Shown here: positions 1-7,749 of the stretch, piece after piece
Layout: every line of letters begins with the position of its first letter
Position numbering within the stretch: the stretch's first letter is position 1
NCBI GenBank assembly: GCA_964454355.1
Contig: CAYVTA010000030.1
Location: forward strand, 1-18,863
Length of the DNA stretch: 18,863 nt
Source: UBA1081 sp964454355
GTDB taxonomy: Bacteria; Bacillota; Clostridia; Oscillospirales; Acutalibacteraceae
Direction: 5' to 3'
Translations under genes and position numbers: made by a program
The notes under the pieces: model-generated
Seen by the model: only the letters and a program-made list of their open reading frames with translations
What the model was told of the DNA's origin: nothing
Database searches by the model: none

Positions 1-24
1 TTTTATAAATATTAAGCAATCAGT

Positions 25-1908
25 TTATTCTGTTACCGGTTCTTCAACAATGTCGGAAGCATAGCTTATCACGGGATTTTCAATCCACATATCCGCTATA
101 TCCGTTTCAAAATACAAAACTGTGAGAATATCGCCTATCTCGTAGAATATTGCCTCGGGAAGCTCGTCAGCAGAAACTCTGAGATACTCATCAATGCCCG
201 CAACTGCAATATAATAACAGGTTGATCCGTTTTCAATCTGAGACTTGATTTTTGTAACTGCACCTGTTACCTCGATTGTTTCGGAAACATCGGAATCAGT
301 ATCATCACTTGAGATAACACTTTCAATGCTTACAGATGTATCAACATCAATCACAACATTTTTGTTATCCTTGAGCTGTTTTGTATAGTTTTCAATACAA
401 AGTGAAAGATCAGGTTTACCGTCTGCATTATCAGTTGCAACGATATTATAGTTGCTGACGTTAACCATTGCATAACCCTTAACAACATTACTGCTATCCT
501 TCATCGCCATGAAGTAAGTTGCCTCACCGTCAAGGTTAATAAGGATGGGGAATGTTGCAGACCAGCCCTTATCGGACAAAGCACCTTCGGCAGAGCTCTG
601 AGCTGCACTTTCTGTAGCACCTGTTGTATTGTAGAACATAGCTTCTTTTGTACGCTGGTTAATAAGGATAAATCCAAGAATTGACTCGTCGGATGTAACA
701 CTGGTTACACCTGTATAAATGTAAACGTCATCATCCATTGCAATATAGCTGGAGCCGGAAGTTGCCTTCTTAACGCCGCTCTGACCGAAAACTGAGTTCC
801 AGAAGCCACCGTTATATGTGCCGTAGTAGTTGTACTGCTGAACAAGAAGAGTGGAATCATAAACCTGGTCGATCCAAAGGAGATTTGATGTTGTACCGTC
901 ATCTGCCGTTGCGTTACCGGAGATAACATCATTAATATCGTAATACTTGGACTCACCTGTTACTGCATCTACAATAACAATTCCCTTAACATCGTTACCG
1001 CCGATAAGTCCGACTTTCTTTTCAATAACCTGGCAGATCCAGTAAGGTGTGCCCTCATCATTGACTTCAAAAGAAATATTGCCGAAAATTGCAGTAGGAT
1101 ACGCAAAACGAAGAACACGAACAAGATTCTTCTGGAAATGCTCTGTGGGAGAATACTTAATATAACTCTCTGAGCCGTTTTCGTCAAGGATAACAAGCTC
1201 TGTTTCCTGTGTATTCATGTTAACGATAACATAGCCGGGGAAACCGGAGGATGTATTGTTAAACCACTTGAAAATGTTGCCGTATGCTAACGGATATACA
1301 CGGCAAGGAGCACCGTTATAGTTGATCTGTGTCGCATATTCTGTAGCAAGTTCAAACTGTGACTCAAGTCCGAGAGAAGCAAGGTCACCAAGAACCTTAT
1401 CAGCAAGCTTTTCTGCGGCAGATTTATCGATCATTGCAACATTTGTAAAGTCTTCTGTACTGTCGATCTTTGTGACACTTGAATCCAAATCAGTTTCATC
1501 GCTGAAAGAAAGCAACTGACTGAAATCATCAGCACGGAAGAACACGCTTGATGTAAGATAACCGATGCCGAGAACAACGCCGAGAATCACTACCAAAATA
1601 ATTGGAACGATGGACACTTTCTTGACATAAGGCATATACTCAGGCTGTATAGCAGCTTTCGAAAGCAATGTTACACAACCGATAAAAATTGCTACAATAA
1701 TTGCCCAGAACATATAGAATTCAATTGCTCCGAAGTTCATGGGAGGCAGCATAAAGTAATAAACAACAGCACCTATTACTGCAGTAAGAATCAAACTGAT
1801 TACAATTTTAAGTCCTGCTTTTTCGGGAGGAATAAGCACTTCTTTCGTTGATGAAGTATTTCTGCCTTTTCCCTTATCGGAAAAATCGACCTTAATGGGA
1901 TCACTCAT
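25..1908 (-). CDS. Membrane-anchored protein of unknown function with repeated PepSY-like modules
   Basis: 627 aa. I do not recognise a characterised family. The first 30 residues are polar. Three hydrophobic segments follow at about 33-54, 62-82 and 97-119, then a large, probably extracytoplasmic domain of about 500 residues. That domain contains four spaced segments of the same kind (about 225-240, 309-323, 412-426 and 478-492), each a hydrophobic strand followed by a V/I-N/D turn and a polar T/N-x-E stretch, resembling PepSY-type beta modules. Residues about 545-605 look like a small beta-barrel (OB-like) domain before an acidic tail. The start is supported by GGAG eight bases upstream of the ATG. 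It is divergent from the envelope protein at 2135 and has its own promoter at 1942-1970. No catalytic residues were identified, and function cannot be assigned from sequence. The ORF is certain; the domain reading is inference. Confidence 0.85.
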   Translation of the reverse strand: MSDPIKVDFSDKGKGRNTSSTKEVLIPPEKAGLKIVISLILTAVIGAVVYYFMLPPMNFGAIEFYMFWAIIVAIFIGCVTLLSKAAIQPEYMPYVKKVSIVPIILVVILGVVLGIGYLTSSVFFRADDFSQLLSFSDETDLDSSVTKIDSTEDFTNVAMIDKSAAEKLADKVLGDLASLGLESQFELATEYATQINYNGAPCRVYPLAYGNIFKWFNNTSSGFPGYVIVNMNTQETELVILDENGSESYIKYSPTEHFQKNLVRVLRFAYPTAIFGNISFEVNDEGTPYWICQVIEKKVGLIGGNDVKGIVIVDAVTGESKYYDINDVISGNATADDGTTSNLLWIDQVYDSTLLVQQYNYYGTYNGGFWNSVFGQSGVKKATSGSSYIAMDDDVYIYTGVTSVTSDESILGFILINQRTKEAMFYNTTGATESAAQSSAEGALSDKGWSATFPILINLDGEATYFMAMKDSSNVVKGYAMVNVSNYNIVATDNADGKPDLSLCIENYTKQLKDNKNVVIDVDTSVSIESVISSDDTDSDVSETIEVTGAVTKIKSQIENGSTCYYIAVAGIDEYLRVSADELPEAIFYEIGDILTVLYFETDIADMWIENPVISYASDIVEEPVTE

Positions 1909-1941
1909 TTTCTCAACTCCTAATATTTGTACTTGAAATTT

Positions 1942-1970
1942 ATTATACTATACATTATTGTCAATTACAA
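1942..1970 (-). promoter_or_regulatory. Sigma-A promoter for the 627-aa membrane protein
   Basis: On the minus strand, a -35 TTGTAA (1965-1970) is separated by exactly 17 bases from a perfect -10 TATAAT (1942-1947), about 34 bases upstream of the start codon. A perfect TTGACA also occurs at 1959-1964, but it lies only 11 bases from the -10 and is not usable with it. Confidence 0.7.
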
Positions 1971-2052
1971 GTATTTTTTTATTACCATAATTCTTTTGCA
2001 AGTCATAAAACAAATTTTTACTCATATTTATCCATTTATTTTTGATTTTTTG

Positions 2053-2082
2053 TTGACTTTGCGGTTTCTTTTGTAGTATAGT
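2053..2082 (+). promoter_or_regulatory. Sigma-A promoter for the Ser/Asn-rich envelope protein
   Basis: TTGACT (2053-2058), an 18-base spacer, then TATAGT (2077-2082), about 53 bases before the ATG at 2135. Together with the minus-strand promoter at 1942-1970 this forms a divergent promoter region. Confidence 0.6.
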
Positions 2083-2134
2083 AATATAGTAAAAAACTAT
2101 GTGGACATAAAAATTTTATGTTAGGAGAGGTTTT

Positions 2135-3331
2135 ATGAGTAATCAGAACGATAATAACACCCAGGTTCTTGATCCCGAAACTGTAAATTCTCAGGAGCAG
2201 GCTCAGACTGAAGTTATCGCAGATGAGACTGAAGCAACAACTGAAGTTCCTGTTGTTAAAACAAAAAAAGAGCTCAAAAAAGAGCGTAAAGAAATCAAAA
2301 AACATAAAAAAGCTGTTAAGAAGGAAGCTAAGAGACATTCCGCAAAAGCAACAAAAGCACAGAAATTCTTTATTACGTTGCTCACATTAATTGTTGTTGT
2401 TTGCATGGTATGGTGTAGCTGTATGGCTATAACTATCACAAAGAATATGATGGATTCAAGCTCTGCATCCACCGGAACAGTAAATGAAGACAATGCAAAT
2501 GCTGCAAATGACACAAACAACAGCTCCTCAAATGCAAATTCAAGTGCAAGTGCAAACTCAAGCAGCAACAACTCCGCTTCATCAGACTCAAGTGCATCAT
2601 CCTCCGCAAGCTCTGATGATACAGCAGCATCAACAGAAAACAGCTCTGATGCAAGCAGTGAAGGCACTGATTCATCCGCAGCAGCAACAGGTGATCTTTC
2701 AACAAAAGAATCTGTTGTTGAATATTATAAGACTGCTCATGCTAAGGTTCTTTCAGAGGCAGCATCAGTTACAAGAACATACGATAATGTTACAAACTAT
2801 AACGGTGTTGTCGAAGTTGGCGGTAACTCTACACTTGCAGGTATTGCAAAAACTCTTATGGATACATTTATGTCCGAAAATACTGAAGCTGTTCAGCACG
2901 TTGGTTCTGCAGAAATTGCTGCAAGCTTCCCTCCCACAGGTGAAGGCGGTTGCTCAGGTCTTACCGCAGATATGATTTCTGACTATTCATGTAAAGAAGA
3001 AAATGGCAATTACATAATCACTCTTACACTTGACAGCTCAGAAGAAAACCCCGATGACGGCTCAAAGGGTAAGAACCTCGTTGATATCGTTGAAGAAAGC
3101 CAGATCACAGATGCAGCAGGAAGCTTCGTATCACTTTCAGGATATCAGAACCAGTGTATCGGATCCACTGTTACCGCAACAATTGAGAAGGAAACAGGCA
3201 AGATGACACATCTTTCCATTTACAATCCCACATATATGTGTTTCGGCAAGGCAACAGCTATGTCCATTATCACTGTTGAAAATTGTAAGCTTGGTCTTCT
3301 TTATGAACAGGAATGGACTGTTGAATGGTAA
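2135..3331 (+). CDS. Single-pass membrane protein with Lys-rich cytoplasmic tail and Ser/Asn/Ala linker; function unknown
   Basis: 398 aa, not a family I can name. It opens with an acidic, Gln/Thr-rich stretch (1-40). A strongly basic Lys/Arg segment (about 42-76) sits just inside one hydrophobic membrane segment (about 77-99). A low-complexity linker of Ser, Asn, Ala, Asp and Thr follows (about 107-185), and then a folded domain (about 190-398). The basic-then-hydrophobic order places the C-terminal domain outside the cell. That domain carries five cysteines (C273, C286, C341, C369, C384), and the membrane segment three more (C90, C94, C96). An AGGAG seven bases before the ATG supports the start. 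It is monocistronic: its own promoter lies upstream and a palindromic terminator directly follows. It could be an envelope sensor or a cell-wall-spanning anchor, but the sequence does not show which. Confidence 0.85.
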   Translation: MSNQNDNNTQVLDPETVNSQEQAQTEVIADETEATTEVPVVKTKKELKKERKEIKKHKKAVKKEAKRHSAKATKAQKFFITLLTLIVVVCMVWCSCMAITITKNMMDSSSASTGTVNEDNANAANDTNNSSSNANSSASANSSSNNSASSDSSASSSASSDDTAASTENSSDASSEGTDSSAAATGDLSTKESVVEYYKTAHAKVLSEAASVTRTYDNVTNYNGVVEVGGNSTLAGIAKTLMDTFMSENTEAVQHVGSAEIAASFPPTGEGGCSGLTADMISDYSCKEENGNYIITLTLDSSEENPDDGSKGKNLVDIVEESQITDAAGSFVSLSGYQNQCIGSTVTATIEKETGKMTHLSIYNPTYMCFGKATAMSIITVENCKLGLLYEQEWTVEW

Positions 3332-3350
3332 ACCCCATAAATAACAAAAC

Positions 3351-3380
3351 AAAAGGAATGTCAGCTGACATTCCTTTTTT
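3351..3380. terminator. Bidirectional rho-independent terminator
   Basis: A 20-base perfect palindrome (GGAATGTCAG/CTGACATTCC, 3355-3374) is flanked by AAAA on the left and TTTTTT on the right, so a hairpin with a U-tract forms in either direction. It lies between two converging genes (stops near 3331 and 3392) and should end both the plus-strand envelope gene and the six-gene minus-strand operon. Confidence 0.85.
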
Positions 3381-3391
3381 ATTATACTTTT

Positions 3392-4006
3392 TTAAATGCA
3401 TTCAAAATAATGTTTTGCAAAATCGGCAACCACGGGAGCTATATTTTTAACAACAAGTCCTGATGTATTTATACACATATGATATCCCGATTTATCTCCC
3501 CACTTGGTGTCAGAAAGGAAACGCTGATGTTTTGCTCTGCCGGCATCGATTTGCTTGAATTTTCTTTTCATCTCGTTGTCAGTCATATATTCATCGTCTT
3601 TTGCACGTGCTCTGCAACGTTTAATTTTTGACTCAGTATCGGAATAAACAAAAATATTCAAAGGCTTATAATCCTCAAGAATAATATTTGCACTTCTTCC
3701 TACGATAACACAGTTTTCTTTTGTTGCAACTTCCTTTAAAAATGCACACTGAGAAGTAAGCAGATCTATTGCATTCTGACCTGTAACATCAGTGTAGCTG
3801 AATGTTTTGCCGTAGGTAATTGAAAAACTCATCGGAAAACCACTTTCCAAAACACTTTCCACATAATGCTCATTCATTTTATGCTTTTCAGCAATTGCAG
3901 TAATAATCTCTCTATCATAATAGGCGTAACCAAGAGTATCGGCAATTCGCTTGCCTAATTCTCTTCCTCCGCTGCCAAATTCACGGCTGATTGTGATGAT
4001 ATTCAT
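3392..4006 (-). CDS. Cytidylate kinase-like family protein
   Basis: 204 aa, about the usual size for the cytidylate kinase-like family (AAA-type NMP-kinase fold), which is distinct from housekeeping Cmk. The N-terminus has the family signature ISREFGSGGRELGKRIAD (about 6-23), containing a Gly-rich phosphate-binding loop, followed by YYDREII (about 29-35). The middle contains a conserved CVIVGRSANIIL segment typical of the fold. A likely nucleoside-monophosphate phosphotransferase role is inferred; the true substrate of this subfamily is unclear. A GGCGGTG precedes the ATG. It is the last gene of the minus-strand operon, 16 bases after the DUF1294 gene, with the palindromic terminator directly downstream. 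Confidence 0.85.
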   Translation of the reverse strand: MNIITISREFGSGGRELGKRIADTLGYAYYDREIITAIAEKHKMNEHYVESVLESGFPMSFSITYGKTFSYTDVTGQNAIDLLTSQCAFLKEVATKENCVIVGRSANIILEDYKPLNIFVYSDTESKIKRCRARAKDDEYMTDNEMKRKFKQIDAGRAKHQRFLSDTKWGDKSGYHMCINTSGLVVKNIAPVVADFAKHYFECI

Positions 4007-4022
4007 GAAAACACCGCCTTTT

Positions 4023-4295
4023 TTAAAAATATATAGTCATAGTTAAAATCATAATATGCAACAGAATCATAATCGGAAGCCCGATCATAAATTTCTTGTG
4101 TTTAGTTTTATGGCGTATTAGTTGCATTGCTGCATACATGGCTATAGCACCGCCCAAAAATCCTACAAGCATAAGTGCTTTCTCAGGCACTCTTCTTCTG
4201 GCAGATTTTGCCGCAAGCTTATCATAAACAGTAATTACAACCGCAATAATACTCATTACAGCAAAAACAACCGTCAGATATCCGATAGCTTCCAT
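4023..4295 (-). CDS. DUF1294 small membrane protein
   Basis: 90 aa from the ATG at 4295 (a GTG one codon earlier, at 4298, is possible). It matches DUF1294: an N-terminal membrane helix ending in YDK, a basic RRRVPEKAL motif, a Gly-rich hydrophobic helix (LVGFLGGAIAMY), an RHKTKHKKF motif, and a final hydrophobic helix. These conserved basic motifs between helices define the family, whose function is not known. The ATG overlaps the TGA stop of the preceding nitroreductase gene by one base (TGATG), which indicates translational coupling. It lies inside the minus-strand operon. Confidence 0.85.
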   Translation of the reverse strand: MEAIGYLTVVFAVMSIIAVVITVYDKLAAKSARRRVPEKALMLVGFLGGAIAMYAAMQLIRHKTKHKKFMIGLPIMILLHIMILTMTIYF

Positions 4296-4837
4296 CACTT
4301 AACTACTCGGAACTGTTCCTTTTTGCGATCTTTGGGAGCAGGCTCCTCTGCACCGTAACCAACAGCAACAGCAATCAAAAAACGGTAATCCTCAGGTACA
4401 TCCAGTCTTTCTTTCCACTTGTTACCCTCGGGAGCATCCAACAAACCACCGATAGAGCCGATAATACAGCTTCCCAACCCCATGCTTTTTGCAGCAACAG
4501 CAATATTTTCAACCATAATACCGCCGTCCATATAGTTTTCACCTGTACCGTACATAAAAAGTACTGTTGGAGCGTTCTGATAAAAAGGATTTTTATTCCA
4601 ATTTGTATAAGCAGGAGTATCCCAGCCCACAAGATTTTTAAAATCCGAATTCATTTCATCAAGAAGAGCCTTATTCTGAACTGCTCTTATGTGACAAGGC
4701 TGACCGTTTCTTGCACTGGGTGCCCACATAGCACATTCGAGCAATGTATCAAGCTGTTCGTCACTTATTTGCTCATCAGTATATTCTCTTATCGTTCTTC
4801 TTAAAAGTATATTGTCTATAGTTTCGTTATGTATCAT
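4295..4837 (-). CDS. Nitroreductase family protein (FMN-dependent)
   Basis: 180 aa from the ATG at 4837. This start is preferred over an upstream in-frame GTG at 4846 because AGGTGG lies five bases before the ATG and overlaps that GTG. Features match small nitroreductase-fold flavoproteins: RRTIREYTDEQI near the N-terminus (FMN phosphate-binding Arg residues), WAPSARNGQPCHI, a central segment with MDGGIMVENIAVAAKSMGLGSC (split here: MDGGIMVEN, then IAVAAKSMGLGSC), and a C-terminal AVAVGYGAEEPAPKDRK, the usual family end. The family uses NAD(P)H to reduce nitro groups, quinones or flavins; the physiological substrate is unknown. The start follows the DUF2804 stop by two bases (TAAAAATG). Confidence 0.9.
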   Translation of the reverse strand: MIHNETIDNILLRRTIREYTDEQISDEQLDTLLECAMWAPSARNGQPCHIRAVQNKALLDEMNSDFKNLVGWDTPAYTNWNKNPFYQNAPTVLFMYGTGENYMDGGIMVENIAVAAKSMGLGSCIIGSIGGLLDAPEGNKWKERLDVPEDYRFLIAVAVGYGAEEPAPKDRKKEQFRVVK

Positions 4838-4839
4838 TT

Positions 4840-5868
4840 TTACCACCTGTTGTCAGAATACTCACAGAATGCGTGCATATCCTTTATATCAAGTTTAGTT
4901 CCGTCATCAAGAACAGCATATCCGTTCCATCTGCCGTGAACCTGATGACAAGCCATGCCAAATATATTTTTTAGTCCCGAATTGTTAAAATTGTCATATT
5001 CGGGAAGCATGGTCATTTCAAATCTGCCGTCGGATGAAGAAAACAACCACGGTTTCATGAAGTCTTTTTCATCCCTTTGAAGAGTTATCTTTTCAATTTT
5101 ATGAGCCTTGCCGTCATAAAAAAGCGTGTTTTCAGTGAACGAATCCATTTTACCAAAGCCCCAGCCGATTTCAAAGCCAAAAATCTTTCCATCGGGAAGA
5201 TATGTCGATCCGTTGCCCCAGTACCAATCACATTTATGAGGCCACACGCCTCTGCCCCAATCAAGCAGACCAAAAGCGTTTTTTGCATCAAAATTCCAGA
5301 CCTTATTGCCGAATTTCACATAACCCTTCGCCGGCATACAATTCATCTTTTTGTTAAGATAAAACTGTCTCGCCTTTTCAAACGGAACCGCCATCATAAG
5401 AAATTCAAGTCCTTTAGGAGCTGTAAGCTCAAATGAAGCCTCTATTTTTCCGTGCTTTTTTGTTTGAGCATCAAGCTTGAGATATCTTTTATTATCAACA
5501 ACTTCGATTCTGAAATCGAAATCCTTTTTCTGACAGTGCATCTCATGATCGACTTCGTCGCACTCGGGCATATTATATCTACCCTTTGTAAACAAATCAA
5601 GCCCTAAAGCGTCCACACGCTCACCTGTTATACGATCAAAGACTGCAAACTTACCGAAGCCTGCATAAGAAACATCAGAATAGTTCATCTGGAGGGTATA
5701 TCTGTCATCCGAAATCTGATAAAAATTCCATTCTTTTATACGCCACGGGTCAGCCTTGATAGCTTTTCTGTCATATATGTAGTTACCTGTTACGCAATAA
5801 CCGGGATTTTCAACGTTGCCATCAGCATCAAGCAAATGTTGCTTTTCCGTTATCTTGTTTTGCTGCAT
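4840..5868 (-). CDS. DUF2804 domain-containing protein
   Basis: 342 aa from the ATG at 5868, which follows a GAGTGG-type ribosome site by eight bases; a GTG at 5880 would add four residues. The start MQQNKITEKQHLLDADG resembles the typical opening of DUF2804 proteins (an ITxxxxLLDxDG pattern). Later features agree: RIKEWNFYQI, GLLDWGRGVWPHKCDWYWGN, and FGFEIGWGFG in a Trp/Gly-rich core, and HQVHGRWNGYAVLDDG near the end. The family has a lipocalin-like beta-rich architecture but no established biochemical role. It sits between a deoxynucleotidase and a nitroreductase in the minus-strand operon. No signal peptide is seen, so it is probably cytoplasmic. Confidence 0.88.
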   Translation of the reverse strand: MQQNKITEKQHLLDADGNVENPGYCVTGNYIYDRKAIKADPWRIKEWNFYQISDDRYTLQMNYSDVSYAGFGKFAVFDRITGERVDALGLDLFTKGRYNMPECDEVDHEMHCQKKDFDFRIEVVDNKRYLKLDAQTKKHGKIEASFELTAPKGLEFLMMAVPFEKARQFYLNKKMNCMPAKGYVKFGNKVWNFDAKNAFGLLDWGRGVWPHKCDWYWGNGSTYLPDGKIFGFEIGWGFGKMDSFTENTLFYDGKAHKIEKITLQRDEKDFMKPWLFSSSDGRFEMTMLPEYDNFNNSGLKNIFGMACHQVHGRWNGYAVLDDGTKLDIKDMHAFCEYSDNRW

Positions 5869-5893
5869 TTTTATATCCACTCTTTCGATAAAA

Positions 5894-6475
5894 TCAGGTA
5901 AGCTGATCTAAAGTCAGCTCATACCCAGGAAGAAAATCGGCAAGAAAATCCCTAACTTCAGGCATTTCCATTTTTTCAAGAGCCTCCAAAGCGGATTGCT
6001 CCGCCTTGGCAAACTCCATATTACCTGCTTTCCTCTCTTCAACACATTTAATAAGTGCCGAAATTTTATCCGCCGCTTTTACAATTTTCCAAAGCTCATA
6101 ATCTTCTTCTCTGTTGTGAAAAAGAAACTCAAAATCATCTTTCAAATCCGCAGGAAGAGTATCAAGCAGTTTTTTACAGGCAGACTGCTCTACCTTCTTA
6201 TAGGCATCCTTTATCTCGGGGTTGAAATACTTAACGGGAGTAGGCAAATCACCGGTAATAATTTCCGGCATATCGTGATAAAGCCCTAAAAGAGCTGCTC
6301 TTTCACCGTTATAATCCTTACCGTACCGTCTGTTTCCGATTACACAAAGACAATACGATACTGCCGCAACCTCATGGGAATGCTGACTTAAATTCTCATT
6401 GTTAGTGTTTCTCATCAGCGCCCAGCGATTGATATATTTCATCCTGGAAAGAAACGCATAAAAATTACTGCTCAA
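5894..6475 (-). CDS. yfbR: YfbR-like HD-domain 5'-deoxynucleotidase
   Basis: 193 aa. The sequence aligns along its length with E. coli YfbR (199 aa), a metal-dependent HD-domain phosphatase that removes the 5' phosphate from deoxyribonucleoside monophosphates. All key positions are present, each shifted by one relative to E. coli: R17-W18 in the INRW motif, H32, the H67-D68 pair, E71, D76 in TGDLPTPVKYF, and D136. The start is a TTG at 6475, supported by a GGAGG eight bases upstream; no nearby ATG fits. It is the second gene of the operon, 21 bases after the sugar kinase. The predicted role is cytoplasmic dNMP turnover. The symbol is by homology. Confidence 0.92.
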   Translation of the reverse strand: MSSNFYAFLSRMKYINRWALMRNTNNENLSQHSHEVAAVSYCLCVIGNRRYGKDYNGERAALLGLYHDMPEIITGDLPTPVKYFNPEIKDAYKKVEQSACKKLLDTLPADLKDDFEFLFHNREEDYELWKIVKAADKISALIKCVEERKAGNMEFAKAEQSALEALEKMEMPEVRDFLADFLPGYELTLDQLT

Positions 6476-6483
6476 AAAATTAT

Positions 6484-6488
6484 CCTCC
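6484..6488 (-). promoter_or_regulatory. Ribosome binding site fixing the TTG start of the YfbR-like gene
   Basis: GGAGG on the minus strand, exactly eight bases from the TTG at 6475. The next in-frame candidate (GTG or ATG) lies inside conserved sequence, so the rare TTG start is well supported. Confidence 0.8.
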
Positions 6489-6496
6489 GAAAAAAT

Positions 6497-7597
6497 TTAT
6501 CTCTGAACTCTTGCACCTGCTCCGCCTATAATGCCTTCAACCTCTTTAAGTCTCGCAGTTGAAGTGTCTCCGGGAGTTGTCATTGCAAGAGCACCGTGTG
6601 CAACGCCGTAGTTAACAGCCTTCTGTGCATCATCATAGGTCATCAAACCGTAAACAAGACCTGAAGCGAATGAATCACCGCCGCCTACACGGTCAAGTAT
6701 CTCAAGACCGGGAAGCTCAAGTCCCTTGTAAACCTCACCGTTTGCATAAACCATTGCACTCCAATCGTTGACAGTAGCAGTCTTAACAGTGCGAAGTGTT
6801 GTTGCAATAACCTTAAAGTTAGGATAAACCTTGCAAACCTCTCCCAACATTTTTACATAACCGTCAAGATTGAGCTCCTTGAGGTTTTCATCATTACCTT
6901 CTATCTCGAAACCGAGGCAAGCAGTAAAGTCTTCCTCATTGCCTATCATAACATCAATATAAGGTGCTATCGCTTTATTTACTTCCTGAGCCTTTGCTTT
7001 ACCTCCGATATCACTCCAAAGTGAAGGTCTGTAATTAAGATCATAGGAAACAACAGTACCGTATTTCTTTGCAGCTTTAACGGCCTCAATTGTAACTTCA
7101 GCAGTTGTCTCTGAAAGAGCAGCAAAAATACCGCCTGTATGAAGCCATCTTACACCCAAAGTACCAAAAATATAATCCCAATCTATATCACCGGGTTTAA
7201 GCTGAGAAACTGCGGTGTTACCTCTGTCGGAAACGCCGGAAGCACCTCTGATGCCGTATCCTCTTTCTGTGAAATTAAGACCGTTTCTGACCTTTCTGCC
7301 CGTACCGTCATAGGGTACCCACTTAACAAACGATGTATCTACACCGCCCTGAAGCATAAAATCTTCAACAAGTCTGCCCACATCATTATCAGCAAGAGCC
7401 GTAACAATGGCAGTCTTCATACCGAAACAACGTCTTAAGCCTCTTGCAACGTTATATTCTCCGCCGCCTTCCCAAACCTGAAAAGAACGGGCATTTCTCA
7501 CTCTCATTTCACCGGGATCAAATCTTAACATAACTTCACCCAATGATATCATATCAAATTGACAATTTTCTTTTTTTCTTAAAGTTATTAGCGACAC
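6497..7597 (-). CDS. PfkB-family sugar kinase, KdgK-like (2-dehydro-3-deoxygluconate kinase type)
   Basis: 366 aa from a GTG at 7597. GGAGG lies eight bases upstream, so the longer reading from a TTG at 7612, which would place this GGAGG inside the coding region, is rejected. It is a ribokinase/PfkB-fold kinase. The N-terminal signature is GGGEYNVARGL (about 44-54), the sugar-binding and Mg region includes YDLNYRPSLW (about 185-194) as in KdgK, and the C-terminal signature DRVGGGDSFASGLVYG (about 302-317) includes catalytic base D308. It probably phosphorylates 2-keto-3-deoxygluconate or a similar sugar acid in the cytoplasm; exact substrate is inferred. At 366 aa it is longer than E. coli KdgK, with extra sequence around 110-140 and 230-250. 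It is first in the six-gene operon and divergent from a sugar symporter. Confidence 0.85.
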   Translation of the reverse strand: MSLITLRKKENCQFDMISLGEVMLRFDPGEMRVRNARSFQVWEGGGEYNVARGLRRCFGMKTAIVTALADNDVGRLVEDFMLQGGVDTSFVKWVPYDGTGRKVRNGLNFTERGYGIRGASGVSDRGNTAVSQLKPGDIDWDYIFGTLGVRWLHTGGIFAALSETTAEVTIEAVKAAKKYGTVVSYDLNYRPSLWSDIGGKAKAQEVNKAIAPYIDVMIGNEEDFTACLGFEIEGNDENLKELNLDGYVKMLGEVCKVYPNFKVIATTLRTVKTATVNDWSAMVYANGEVYKGLELPGLEILDRVGGGDSFASGLVYGLMTYDDAQKAVNYGVAHGALAMTTPGDTSTARLKEVEGIIGGAGARVQR

Positions 7598-7605
7598 AAA
7601 ATCAC

Positions 7606-7610
7606 CCTCC
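7606..7610 (-). promoter_or_regulatory. Ribosome binding site fixing the GTG start of the sugar kinase
   Basis: GGAGG on the minus strand, eight bases upstream of the GTG at 7597. It overlaps the first codons of a longer possible reading from TTG 7612, which decides the start. Confidence 0.8.
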
Positions 7611-7629
7611 AATACATTTATACATTATA

Positions 7630-7658
7630 ATTATACCCCGAAATACGGCTTTTTTCAA
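7630..7658 (-). promoter_or_regulatory. Sigma-A promoter of the six-gene minus-strand operon
   Basis: On the minus strand, TTGAAA (7653-7658), a 17-base spacer, and TATAAT (7630-7635), about 32 bases upstream of the kinase start. The spacer contains a small CCG-N5-CGG inverted repeat (about 7638-7648) that could be part of an operator, but this is weak. Confidence 0.75.
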
Positions 7659-7689
7659 GATATTATATATTATTTTAAACAAAAATATA

Positions 7690-7718
7690 TTGCATTTTTA
7701 TTAAGTCCAATTTATAAT
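7690..7718 (+). promoter_or_regulatory. Sigma-A promoter for the GPH symporter
   Basis: TTGCAT (7690-7695), a 17-base spacer, and TATAAT (7713-7718), 31 bases upstream of the ATG at 7750. It faces away from the kinase operon promoter, with about 77 bases between the two -10 boxes. Such an arrangement often shares a regulator, but none is encoded in this window. Confidence 0.75.
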
Positions 7719-7749
7719 GTAAGTAATAAGTTTGAAAGGCGGTATTTAT

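Noticed and set aside
1959..1964. Perfect TTGACA on the minus strand upstream of the 627-aa gene
   Set aside because: It lies 11 bases from the TATAAT, too close to work as its -35; TTGTAA at 17 bases fits better.
2203..2667. 154-codon open frame on the minus strand, opposite the Ser/Asn-rich gene
   Set aside because: It is Leu/Glu/Ala-rich only because it is the antisense of Ser/Ala/Asn codons. It has no ribosome site or promoter, and the plus-strand gene has both.
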